Notes: generated by a model from the sequence alone, not told the origin. Shown: positions 1 to 6,042, counted from the first letter of the stretch. The stretch: 6,630 nt of DNA from Microbacteriaceae bacterium (GCA_025463615.1 JAODAU010000033.1:1-6630); one strand, 5' to 3'. Program-made: numbers and translations.

Positions 1-680
1 GCTCGGGCCGCCTCGGCATCGGCATCGTGGGCGCCGGCCGCGTCGGGCCGGTACTCGGCGCCGCGCTGTCCGCCGCCGGCCACGCCGTCGTGGGTATCTC
101 GGCGATCTCCGACGCGAGCCGCGAGCGCGCAGAGGCGATGCTGCCGCATGCGCCGATTCTCGACGTGCCCGACCTCATCGAGCGCAGCGAACTCGTGCTG
201 CTCGCCGTGCCCGCCGACGAGCTCGCCGCACTGGTTGCCGGACTCGCCGCCACCGGCGCGTGGCAGCCCGGTCAGCTCGTGGTGCACACGGCCGCGGAGT
301 TCGGTGTGGGGGTGCTGGCGCCGGCCACGGCATCCGGGGTCATCCCGCTCGCTATCCACCCGGCGGTCTCGTTCACCGGCACGAGCATGGACCTCTCGCA
401 GCTCACCGGCGCGTACTTCGCGGTGACCGCGCCCTCGCCGGTGCTGCCGATCGGGCAGGCGCTCGTCGTGGAGATGGGCGGCGAGCCGATCGTGGTCGAC
501 GAGGCGGATCGCGCCGCCTACGCCGAGGCGATCGCCACGGCCACGAGCTTCTCGAGCGCGATCGTGGACCAGGCCACCGGCATCCTCGCCGACATCGGCA
601 TCGAGGAGCCGGGCCGCCTGCTCGCCCCGCTGGTGCGCTCGTCGGTAGAGATCGCGCTGCGCCGGGCGCCCCGCGGCTGA
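1..680 (+). CDS. Rossmann-fold / DUF2520 domain protein, 5'-truncated by window edge
   Basis: The frame is open from base 3, so the gene starts outside the window; 225 codons are visible. The GTG at base 27 is not the start: it is the valine inside GIGIVGAGRVG, the dinucleotide-binding glycine loop, and the residues before it (SGRLGIG) read as the preceding beta strand. Downstream come LVLLAVP (end of a Rossmann strand), VVHTAAEFG, the hallmark LAIHPAVSFTG and VVEMGGEP, then a helical C-terminal part. This order matches the Rossmann-like plus DUF2520 family (e.g. M. tuberculosis Rv3603c), related in fold to NADP-dependent ketopantoate/pyrroline-5-carboxylate reductases. The family commonly sits beside panC, suggesting but not proving a pantothenate/CoA role. 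The protein ends shortly after APLVRSSVEIAL, whereas Rv3603c, from memory, continues for several tens of residues including an ALTGPVARGD-like motif. This may be a short lineage form or a truncation. Family assignment is firm; the reaction is unknown. Confidence 0.85.
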   Translation, partial: SGRLGIGIVGAGRVGPVLGAALSAAGHAVVGISAISDASRERAEAMLPHAPILDVPDLIERSELVLLAVPADELAALVAGLAATGAWQPGQLVVHTAAEFGVGVLAPATASGVIPLAIHPAVSFTGTSMDLSQLTGAYFAVTAPSPVLPIGQALVVEMGGEPIVVDEADRAAYAEAIATATSFSSAIVDQATGILADIGIEEPGRLLAPLVRSSVEIALRRAPRG

Positions 681-686
681 CGATTC

Positions 687-720
687 CTCGTGGCGGGGGA
701 TACGCCGGCTCGTGGCGGGG
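687..720. repeat. 12-bp direct repeat downstream of the DUF2520 gene
   Basis: CTCGTGGCGGGG occurs at 687-698 and again at 709-720, a 22-bp period, with similar flanks after each copy (GATAC and ATATC). The second copy is also the outer left arm of the inverted repeat at 709-779. The function is unknown; a decayed or duplicated palindromic element is one possibility. Confidence 0.6.
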
Positions 721-779
721 ATATCGCCTCGCGGACCCTGGCGTGTCCCTCGCCGCGACGAGTTAGCCCCGCCGCCGAG
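709..779. repeat. Imperfect ~70-bp inverted repeat between convergent genes (possible bidirectional terminator or REP-like element)
   Basis: Three nested complementary blocks are visible: CTCG 709-712 with CGAG 776-779, GGCGGGG 714-720 with CCCCGCC 767-773, and TCGCGG 729-734 with CCGCGA 753-758. They are separated by mismatched internal loops, and the apical loop is 735-752. The element fills most of the gap between two convergent stop codons (680 and 793), where a bidirectional terminator would be expected. There is no T-tract on either side, so Rho-independent termination in the usual form is not supported. A repeated extragenic palindrome or small non-autonomous element is an alternative. 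Confidence 0.45.
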
Positions 780-790
780 ATCGCGCCGGC

Positions 791-1663
791 CTAGGCGCCG
801 ACGAGGGGGCGGATGTGGGCGGCTATCGTCTGCGCGCCGCGCTCGGCCATCGCGATCGTGTAGTGGTTCACGTCGGGGACCTCGATGAACGTGCCGAGCG
901 GAAGGGCCCGACGCCAGCGTTCCACGGCATCCGGCGGGTACAGGCCGGGCGTCTGGTCGAGCAGCCCGCGCGGGGCCGTGAGCAGGGTGAATTCGCGCAC
1001 GGAGTCGAGCGCATTAGAGACCGCGGCACTCTCGTAGAGTTCGTGCGAGTCCGCGGCCATCGCCTCGAACGCGGTCGAGGCGCGCAGTTCGGGCGCCTCA
1101 CCCTGCAGGTCGTAGAGCGCGTACTGCTCCACGTCGTCGCTCCAGTTCGGGCCGAGCGCCGGGTGCCGGCGCCAGAACCCGAGGTACTCGTCGGGGCTGG
1201 CGAACGTCATCGAGAGCCGGTCTGCAGCCGGGCCCAGGGATGCCGCGACGACCGCATCGACGTCGGCCCCCTCCGGCAGCTCCAGCGGCAGGCCGCCGTC
1301 CACGAGCAGCAGCCCCTGGAAGCGCTCGGGATACAGCTGGGAGGCGACGAGCGCGACGAAGCCGCCCATCGAGTGCCCGACGATCGGCGCCCGAGCCACG
1401 CCGAGCGCGCCCATCATCGCCTCGAGGTCGGCGGCGTGCGCGGCCATCCCGTACGGCGCGCCGAGCCCGTTGCTCCTGCCCCGGCCGCGCAGGTCGGGGG
1501 CGATGAACCGCACCTCGGGCAGGGCTCGGGCGACTACGTTCCACTGGCGGTGCGACGCGGTGATGCCGTGCACCAGCACGACGGCGGGCCCGTCGGCCGG
1601 ACCCCACTCGCCCACGTGCAGGGTGCCGCCCCCGACGGGCACGTCGTACTCGCGCGGCATCAT
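791..1663 (-). CDS. Alpha/beta hydrolase (serine esterase-type), coupled to bdhA
   Basis: The product is a 290-aa cytosolic alpha/beta-hydrolase-fold enzyme; no signal peptide or membrane segment is seen. The oxyanion-hole strand is VVLVHGITASHRQW (HG at about residues 32-33), followed by APDLRGRGRS, the nucleophile elbow GHSMGG (Ser98), a helical cap at roughly 125-220, and DVNHYTI with the likely catalytic His267. The acid is probably Asp236 (GLLDQ), with Asp122 as an alternative. I chose ATG at 1663 because it overlaps the upstream dehydrogenase stop as ATGA and has a GGAG six bases upstream (1670-1673 on the plus strand). A longer frame to 1735 adds only Arg/His-rich shadow sequence that overlaps the neighbour's conserved C-terminus. 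The coupling suggests a joint pathway, perhaps hydrolysis of a hydroxyacyl ester or lactone that feeds the dehydrogenase. Substrate specificity cannot be read from the sequence. Confidence 0.88.
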   Translation of the reverse strand: MMPREYDVPVGGGTLHVGEWGPADGPAVVLVHGITASHRQWNVVARALPEVRFIAPDLRGRGRSNGLGAPYGMAAHAADLEAMMGALGVARAPIVGHSMGGFVALVASQLYPERFQGLLLVDGGLPLELPEGADVDAVVAASLGPAADRLSMTFASPDEYLGFWRRHPALGPNWSDDVEQYALYDLQGEAPELRASTAFEAMAADSHELYESAAVSNALDSVREFTLLTAPRGLLDQTPGLYPPDAVERWRRALPLGTFIEVPDVNHYTIAMAERGAQTIAAHIRPLVGA

Positions 1664-2409
1664 CGCGCGCTCCAGCCGCCGTCGATGAGGTACGACGAGC
1701 CGGTGACCATGCTCGCGTGCGGGCCGGCCAGCCACACGGCGAGGGAGGCGACGTCGGCGGGCTCCGTCATCCTCTTGATCGCGCTGTTCACCAGCAGCAC
1801 CTTCTCGGCGACCTCCGACTCGGGGATGCCGTGCACCCTCGCCTGGTCGGCGATCTGCCTCTGCACCAGCGGCGTATTCACGTAGCCGGGGTTGATGCAG
1901 TTGCTCGTGACCCCGTGCGGCGCCCCCTCGAGCGCGGTCGTCTTCGACAGCCCCTCGAGCGCGTGCTTGGCCGTCACGTAGGCCGACTTGAACTCGGAGG
2001 CGCGGATGCCGTGCACCGACGAGACGTTGATCACGCGCCCGAACCCGCGCTCGTACATGTGCGGCAGCGCGGCCCGGATCAGCAGGAACGGCGCCTCCAC
2101 CATCAGCGCGAGGATGGTGTGGAACGCCGCAGGGTCGAACTCCTCGATCGGCGCCACCCGCTGGATGCCGGCGTTGTTGACGAGGATGTCGACATCCAGC
2201 GCCAGGTCGGCCAGCGCCGCCGTGTCGGTGAGGTCCACGGCCCAGGGCTCGCCGCCGATCTCGTCGGCGAACTCCGCCGCGGCATCCCCGTTCACGTCGG
2301 CCACGACCACGTGTGCGCCCTCCGCGGCGAACGCCCTGGCGATGGCCGCGCCGATGCCGCTGGCGCCGCCGGTCACCAGGGCTTTGCGTCCTTGCAAATC
2401 CGAATTCAT
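1660..2409 (-). CDS. bdhA: 3-hydroxybutyrate dehydrogenase (classical SDR)
   Basis: The product is a 249-aa classical short-chain dehydrogenase, probably an NAD-dependent tetramer interconverting (R)-3-hydroxybutyrate and acetoacetate (EC 1.1.1.30). Visible elements are the TGGASGIG cofactor loop (13-20), Asp38 at the end of strand 2 (favours NAD over NADP), NNAG 78-81, catalytic Ser131 (NVSSVHG), Tyr144 and Lys148 (YVTAK), and INPGYVNTPLV. The substrate-pocket residues that I recall for Pseudomonas fragi HBDH (Gln94, His144, Lys152, Gln196, Trp257) map with a constant offset of 11 to Gln83, His133, Lys141, Gln185 and Trp246 here, which supports the specific name over a generic SDR. The usual C-terminal YLIDGGW is present. 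No Shine-Dalgarno lies close to ATG 2409; a TAGCCT hexamer six bases upstream suggests a leaderless mRNA. It is the first gene of a two-gene operon. Confidence 0.85.
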   Translation of the reverse strand: MNSDLQGRKALVTGGASGIGAAIARAFAAEGAHVVVADVNGDAAAEFADEIGGEPWAVDLTDTAALADLALDVDILVNNAGIQRVAPIEEFDPAAFHTILALMVEAPFLLIRAALPHMYERGFGRVINVSSVHGIRASEFKSAYVTAKHALEGLSKTTALEGAPHGVTSNCINPGYVNTPLVQRQIADQARVHGIPESEVAEKVLLVNSAIKRMTEPADVASLAVWLAGPHASMVTGSSYLIDGGWSAR

Positions 2410-2413
2410 TCGG
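2400..2413. promoter_or_regulatory. 14-bp palindrome, candidate operator over the bdhA start
   Basis: CCGAAT-TC-ATTCGG is a perfect 6+6 inverted repeat with a 2-bp centre. It covers the bdhA start codon and the probable +1, and lies just upstream of the plus-strand -10 at 2420-2425. A bound repressor here could block both divergent promoters. No regulator gene is visible nearby, so the role is inferred from position and symmetry; a 14-bp perfect palindrome can also arise by chance. Confidence 0.3.
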
Positions 2414-2415
2414 TC

Positions 2416-2421
2416 AGGCTA
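2416..2421 (-). promoter_or_regulatory. Candidate -10 (TAGCCT) for the bdhA-hydrolase operon
   Basis: On the minus strand TAGCCT is followed by exactly six bases (GACCGA) and then ATG of bdhA, so transcription would start at or next to the start codon. This fits actinobacterial leaderless promoters and the same arrangement at panC and lysS. No convincing -35 is seen. Confidence 0.45.
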
Positions 2422-2425
2422 CGCT
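2420..2425 (+). promoter_or_regulatory. Candidate -10 (TACGCT) for the second hydrolase gene
   Basis: TACGCT fits TANNNT and shares two bases (TA at 2420-2421) with the minus-strand -10, giving face-to-face overlapping divergent promoters. A start near 2432 would leave a leader of about 24 bases that contains GGAG (2446-2449) correctly placed for ATG 2456. No clear -35 is seen. Confidence 0.4.
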
Positions 2426-2455
2426 CCAAACGTTCAACGAAGAATGGAGCACGCG

Positions 2456-3511
2456 ATGCCGATTTTCGACGGGATCACCGCCACCACCATCACCACCCCG
2501 GAGCTCGGGGTCAACGTGCTCACGCGCGACGGCGACCCGGATGACGGCCCCGCCGTCGTGCTCATCCACGGCAACGTCTCGTCGGCCCTGTTCTGGCAGG
2601 AGCTCATGCTCGCGCTCCCCGCAGACCTCCGCGTCTTCGCCATCGACCTGCGCGGATTCGGCGCCACCGAGACGAAACCGGTGGACGCCACCCGCGGCGT
2701 TCGCGACTTCAGCGACGACGTTTTCGACACCGTCACCGCCCTCGGGCTGAGCGACATCCACCTCGTCGGCTGGAGCATGGGCGCCGGCGTCGTGCTGCAG
2801 TACGCGCTCGACCATCCGGTCGCCAGCGTCACGGTCGAGTCCCCGGTCTCGCCCTACGGGTTCGGCGGCACCGCCCTCGACGGCACGCGACTCACGGATG
2901 ACGACGCCGGCACGGGCGGCGGGGGCGCGAACCCGGAGTTCGTGGCCAGCATCCGCGCGCAGGACACCAGCCGGGACAACCCGCTCGCCTCCTACGCGGT
3001 CTACAAGAGCTCGTACGTCGCGCCCGGCTTCGAGTCCGCCAACGAGGACACCTGGGTCGAGTCGATGCTCACCACGGCGATCGGCGACGACAACTACCCG
3101 GGCGACGCCGCGGCATCCGACAGCTGGCCAGGCTTCGCGGCCGGCACGCGCGGCGTGCTCAACACGATGGTGCCGAAGTATTTCGACGTCTCCGGCGTCG
3201 TCGACCTCGCGGTGAAGCCGCCTCTGCTCTGGATCCACGGCGCGCAGGACGCGATCGTCTCCGATGCCTCCTACTTCGACATCAACTACCTCGGCCAGGT
3301 GGGCGTCATCCCCGGCTGGCCCGGAGAGGATGTCGCCCCCGCCCAGCAGATGGTCACCCAGACCCGCGCGGTGTTCGAGCGGTACGCGGCGAACGGCGGG
3401 GCCTACCGCGAGCTGCTCCTGGAGAACTGCGGCCACTCGCCGCACCTCGAGCACCCCGCCGAGTTCCGGGATGCCCTGCTCGCGAACATCGAGGCGGCCA
3501 AGTCCGTCTAG
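2456..3511 (+). CDS. Alpha/beta hydrolase with large cap domain
   Basis: The product is a 351-aa soluble alpha/beta-hydrolase-fold enzyme with a complete triad: the elbow GWSMGAG (Ser107), WIHGAQD (Asp265) and ENCGHSPH (His327). The oxyanion strand is VVLIHGNVSSALFW (HG 38-39), followed by AIDLRGFGAT. Between about 130 and 245 it has a long cap that includes an Asp/Gly-rich stretch (LTDDDAGTGGGG, about 147-157), so it is longer than the usual 270-300 aa family members. Start choice: ATG 2456 has GGAG six bases upstream; an in-frame ATG at 2444 would add MEHA but is less well served by a ribosome site. It is unlike the hydrolase at 791-1663 beyond the fold. It is transcribed divergently from bdhA, and its stop codon forms part of the panC -10. 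The substrate is unknown; epoxide hydrolase-like, ester or C-C hydrolase activities are all possible. Confidence 0.88.
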   Translation: MPIFDGITATTITTPELGVNVLTRDGDPDDGPAVVLIHGNVSSALFWQELMLALPADLRVFAIDLRGFGATETKPVDATRGVRDFSDDVFDTVTALGLSDIHLVGWSMGAGVVLQYALDHPVASVTVESPVSPYGFGGTALDGTRLTDDDAGTGGGGANPEFVASIRAQDTSRDNPLASYAVYKSSYVAPGFESANEDTWVESMLTTAIGDDNYPGDAAASDSWPGFAAGTRGVLNTMVPKYFDVSGVVDLAVKPPLLWIHGAQDAIVSDASYFDINYLGQVGVIPGWPGEDVAPAQQMVTQTRAVFERYAANGGAYRELLLENCGHSPHLEHPAEFRDALLANIEAAKSV

Positions 3512-3514
3512 CAT
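3509..3514 (+). promoter_or_regulatory. Candidate leaderless -10 (TAGCAT) for panC
   Basis: TAGCAT overlaps the upstream hydrolase stop codon (TAG 3509-3511) and is followed by exactly six bases (CGAGGG) before GTG 3521. The purine-rich spacer abuts the start codon and is too close to act as a normal Shine-Dalgarno, which favours leaderless initiation. No clear -35 is seen. Confidence 0.45.
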
Positions 3515-3520
3515 CGAGGG

Positions 3521-4372
3521 GTGCCAACCGTCATCGTCGAGTCCATCGTTGAACTCCGGGCGGCGCTCGCCGACAGGGGAACCGTCGCGCTCGTGCCCAC
3601 GCTGGGCGCCCTCCACGACGGGCACCTCGCGCTCGCGAAGCGGGCGAAGGAGCTCGCGCAGACGGTCGTCGTGTCCATCTTCGTGAACCCGCTGCAGTTC
3701 GGGCCGAACGAGGACTACCTGCGCTACCCGCGCGACCTGGAGGGCGACGCGAAGCGGCTCGACGAGGTCGGAGTCGACTTCATCTTCGCGCCGACCGTCG
3801 ACGACATGTACCCGCACGGCGGCACCGAGACGCGCATCACCGCCGGCGACATCGGCAGCCGCTTCGAGGGCCGCTCGCGCCCCGGCCACTTCGACGGCGT
3901 GCTCACGGTGGTCGCCAAGCTGCTCAACATCGTGCAGCCGTCGGTCGTCATGTTCGGCCAGAAGGATGCCCAGCAGGTCTTCCTCGTGAGCCGCATGGTG
4001 CGCGACCTCGACTTCCCGCTCACGGTGGAGGTGCTGCCGACCGTGCGCGAGGCCGACGGCCTCGCGCTCTCCAGCCGCAACCGCTACCTCGACGCGAAGG
4101 AACGCCGGGCCGCGCTGGCGCTGGCGCGCGCGCTCGAGGCGGCCGAGTCATCCGCAGACCGCGGCATCGACGCCGTGCTCGCCGCCGCCCAGTCCGTGAT
4201 CATGGGCGAGCCGCTCGTCGAGCTCGACTACCTCGCCCTGGTCGACCCGGCCACCTTCCTGCCGCTGGATGACGACCACCAGGGCAGGGCGATCGTGCTG
4301 GTCGCCGCGCGCGTCGGCACCACCCGCCTGATCGACAACGAGACGATCTTCCTCGCCCGCTCCGGCTCCTAA
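3521..4372 (+). CDS. panC: Pantothenate synthetase (pantoate--beta-alanine ligase)
   Basis: PanC condenses D-pantoate and beta-alanine with ATP, through pantoyl-adenylate, to make pantothenate for CoA; it is cytosolic, usually a homodimer (EC 6.3.2.1). The 283-aa length is normal. Visible signatures: VPTLGALHDGHL (25-36, containing the HIGH-type ATP site HDGH), SIFVNPLQFGPNEDYLRYPR (52-71), SRPGHFDGVLTVVAKL (119-134), FGQKDAQQ (145-152) and TVREADGLALSSRNRYL (174-190, with the KMSKS-like SSRN). One small oddity is Leu28 where most homologues have Met (PTMGALH), a conservative change in the ATP-binding strand. GTG 3521 is the start because the product then begins directly with the first beta strand and a TAGCAT hexamer lies six bases upstream. 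lysS follows after nine bases. No panD or panB is present in the window. Confidence 0.97.
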   Translation: MPTVIVESIVELRAALADRGTVALVPTLGALHDGHLALAKRAKELAQTVVVSIFVNPLQFGPNEDYLRYPRDLEGDAKRLDEVGVDFIFAPTVDDMYPHGGTETRITAGDIGSRFEGRSRPGHFDGVLTVVAKLLNIVQPSVVMFGQKDAQQVFLVSRMVRDLDFPLTVEVLPTVREADGLALSSRNRYLDAKERRAALALARALEAAESSADRGIDAVLAAAQSVIMGEPLVELDYLALVDPATFLPLDDDHQGRAIVLVAARVGTTRLIDNETIFLARSGS

Positions 4373-4375
4373 GCT
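4370..4375 (+). promoter_or_regulatory. Candidate leaderless -10 (TAAGCT) for lysS
   Basis: TAAGCT begins with the panC stop codon (TAA 4370-4372) and is followed by exactly six bases (GGACGG) before ATG 4382. This is the same geometry as at panC. It could give lysS its own leaderless transcript in addition to read-through from panC. No clear -35 is seen. Confidence 0.42.
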
Positions 4376-4381
4376 GGACGG

Positions 4382-5884
4382 ATGCAGCAGAACCAGACGC
4401 CCGAGGCCGAACCCACCGAGGAGGAGCTCTCCGAACAGGCCCAGGTGCGGCTCGCCAAGCGCGAGCGCCTGATCGAGTCCGGCGCCGGCGCCTACCCGGT
4501 CTCGCTGCCGATCACGACCACGATCCCGGCCGTGCGGGCGAAGCATCCCAACCTGGAGACGGATGCCGTCACCGGCGACATCGTCGGCCTCGCCGGCCGC
4601 GTCGTGCACGCCCGCAACGGCGGCAAGCTGTGCTTCGCGGCGCTGCAGGCGGGCGACGGATCGCGCATCCAGGCCATGGTGTCGCTGGCCGAGGTCGGCG
4701 AGGAGTCGCTCGACCGCTGGAAGGAGTACGTCGACCTGGGCGACCACGTCTTCGTGCACGGCGAGGTGATCTCCAGCCGCCGCGGCGAGTTGAGCATCAT
4801 GGTCGACGACTGGGCCATCGCCTCCAAGGCCGTGCGACCGCTGCCCAACCTGCACTCCGAGCTGAGCGAGGAGACGCGGGTGCGCCAGCGCTACCTCGAC
4901 CTCATCTCGCGCGAGGCGGCCCGCGAGACCGTGCGGGCGCGCGCGAAGGCGGTCGCCTCGCTGCGGCGCACCTTCGACGACGAGCGCTACATCGAGGTCG
5001 AGACCCCGATGCTGCAGACCATCCACGGCGGCGCGTCGGCGCGGCCGTTCACCACGCACTCGAACGCGTTCGACACCGAGCTGTTCCTGCGCATCGCGCC
5101 GGAGTTGTTCCTCAAGCGGGCGGTCGTCGGCGGCATCGAGCGGGTCTTCGAGATCAACCGCAACTTCCGCAACGAGGGCGCGGACTCCACCCACAGCCCC
5201 GAGTTCGCGATGCTGGAGGCCTACCAGGCGTACGGCGACTACAACCAGATGGCCGACCTCACCCAGCAGCTGATCCAGGATGCCGCCAAGGCCATCGCCG
5301 GCTCGCACGTGGTCACCTGGGCCGACGGCTCGCAGTACGACTTCGGCGGGCAGTGGGACCGCATCTCGATGTACGACTCGCTGAACGCGGCATCCGGCTG
5401 GAACATCACGGTCGACACCCCGCTCGAGGAACTGAAGGCGAAGGCCGACGAGCTCGGCATCGAGGTGACCCAGCCGACGCCCGGCAAGTATGTCGAGGAG
5501 CTCTGGGAGCACTTCGTGAAGGGCGACCTGCACCGACCCACCTTCGTGATGGACTTCCCCGTCGACACGAGCCCGCTGGTGCGCGACCACCGCTCGCTGC
5601 CCGGCGTGGTCGAGAAGTGGGACCTCTACGTGCGCGGCTTCGAGCTGGCCACCGGTTACTCGGAGCTCGTCGACCCCGTGATCCAGCGCCAGCGCTTCGT
5701 CGAGCAGGCGAAGCTCGGCGCGGCCGGCGACGTCGAGGCGATGCGGCTCGACGAGGAATTCCTGCGCGCACTGGAACACGGGATGCCGCCCACCGGGGGC
5801 ATGGGTATGGGCATCGATCGCCTGCTCATGGCGCTCACCGGCCTGGGGATCCGCGAGACCATCCTCTTCCCACTCGTCAAGTGA
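4382..5884 (+). CDS. lysS: Lysyl-tRNA synthetase, class II
   Basis: LysS attaches lysine to tRNA-Lys using ATP (EC 6.1.1.6). The 500-aa length is typical. After a short acidic, charged N-terminus comes the OB-fold anticodon-binding domain (about 65-150: GLAGRVVHARNGGKLCFAAL). The catalytic domain shows RQRYLDLI (168-175), motif 1 (around FDDERYIEVETPML 198-211), the HGGASARPF loop (215-223), motif 2 (RVFEINRNFRNEGADSTHSPEF 254-275) and motif 3 (GMGMGIDRLLMALTG 473-487), ending in ILFPLVK. The late signature reads TGYSELVDP, where classical LysRS, as I recall, has NAYSELNDP; I associate the variant with the actinobacterial branch that also contains the LysX synthetase domain. There is no fused MprF-like membrane domain, so this is the housekeeping enzyme. 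It lies directly behind panC, and a small membrane-protein gene follows within 15 bases. Confidence 0.97.
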   Translation: MQQNQTPEAEPTEEELSEQAQVRLAKRERLIESGAGAYPVSLPITTTIPAVRAKHPNLETDAVTGDIVGLAGRVVHARNGGKLCFAALQAGDGSRIQAMVSLAEVGEESLDRWKEYVDLGDHVFVHGEVISSRRGELSIMVDDWAIASKAVRPLPNLHSELSEETRVRQRYLDLISREAARETVRARAKAVASLRRTFDDERYIEVETPMLQTIHGGASARPFTTHSNAFDTELFLRIAPELFLKRAVVGGIERVFEINRNFRNEGADSTHSPEFAMLEAYQAYGDYNQMADLTQQLIQDAAKAIAGSHVVTWADGSQYDFGGQWDRISMYDSLNAASGWNITVDTPLEELKAKADELGIEVTQPTPGKYVEELWEHFVKGDLHRPTFVMDFPVDTSPLVRDHRSLPGVVEKWDLYVRGFELATGYSELVDPVIQRQRFVEQAKLGAAGDVEAMRLDEEFLRALEHGMPPTGGMGMGIDRLLMALTGLGIRETILFPLVK

Positions 5885-5897
5885 GACCATGGATGTG

Positions 5898-6032
5898 ATG
5901 GCAGAGAACCCGCTCGACCCCAAACCCAAGCCGAAGGTCTCGTCGGCGCGCCTGCTGATCTGGCTGGGGGTCGCCGTCGTGGCGCTCTACTCGATCATCA
6001 CGGGCATCATCGGCGTCATGCACAACGGGTAG
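5898..6032 (+). CDS. Small single-pass membrane protein, unknown function
   Basis: This is a 44-aa open frame (MAENPLDPKPKPKVSS...) that begins 13 bases after the lysS stop. A short hydrophilic N-terminus rich in Pro/Lys (PKPKPK) precedes one hydrophobic helix at about residues 19-40 (LLIWLGVAVVALYSIITGII), with a tail of MHNG. The Pro/Lys stretch before the helix suggests the N-terminus stays in the cytoplasm. Support for coding comes from the clear soluble/membrane pattern, G/C-biased third positions and the neat fit between lysS and the next gene, whose -10 overlaps this stop codon. The start is uncertain: ATG 5889 (adds MDV) and GTG 5895 are in frame. I prefer ATG 5898 because of a GACCAT hexamer seven bases upstream. 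I do not recognise a family. Confidence 0.65.
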   Translation: MAENPLDPKPKPKVSSARLLIWLGVAVVALYSIITGIIGVMHNG

Positions 6033-6035
6033 CAT
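6030..6035 (+). promoter_or_regulatory. Candidate leaderless -10 (TAGCAT) for the 63-aa membrane protein
   Basis: TAGCAT overlaps the stop codon (TAG 6030-6032) of the preceding small gene and lies seven bases before GTG 6043. The hexamer is identical to the one before panC and also overlaps an upstream stop in the same way. No -35 is evident. Confidence 0.4.
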
Positions 6036-6042
6036 CGAACAC

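Noticed and set aside
27..29. GTG as the start of the DUF2520 gene.
   Set aside because: It is the valine in the middle of the GIGIVGAGRVG nucleotide-binding loop. The frame is open upstream to the window edge and encodes the preceding beta strand.
1664..1735. N-terminal extension of the first hydrolase to a start at 1735.
   Set aside because: The added residues overlap the conserved DGGW end of the dehydrogenase and are Arg/His-rich. ATG 1663 has the ATGA overlap and a well-spaced GGAG.
1988..2455. Upstream extension of the second hydrolase into the bdhA region.
   Set aside because: It would run antisense through bdhA. The alpha/beta-hydrolase N-terminus begins naturally at MPIFDG with a good ribosome site, and the region between contains the divergent promoter.
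2414..3889. A 491-codon open frame on the minus strand, antisense to the second hydrolase and panC.
   Set aside because: It shows the same high-GC shadow pattern. Both plus-strand genes have intact catalytic motifs, while this product has none.
4148..5929. A 593-codon open frame on the minus strand, antisense to lysS and the end of panC.
   Set aside because: It mirrors the third-position G/C bias of lysS, giving an Arg/Gly/Asp/Val-rich low-complexity product with no recognisable domain. lysS on the other strand is complete and certain.
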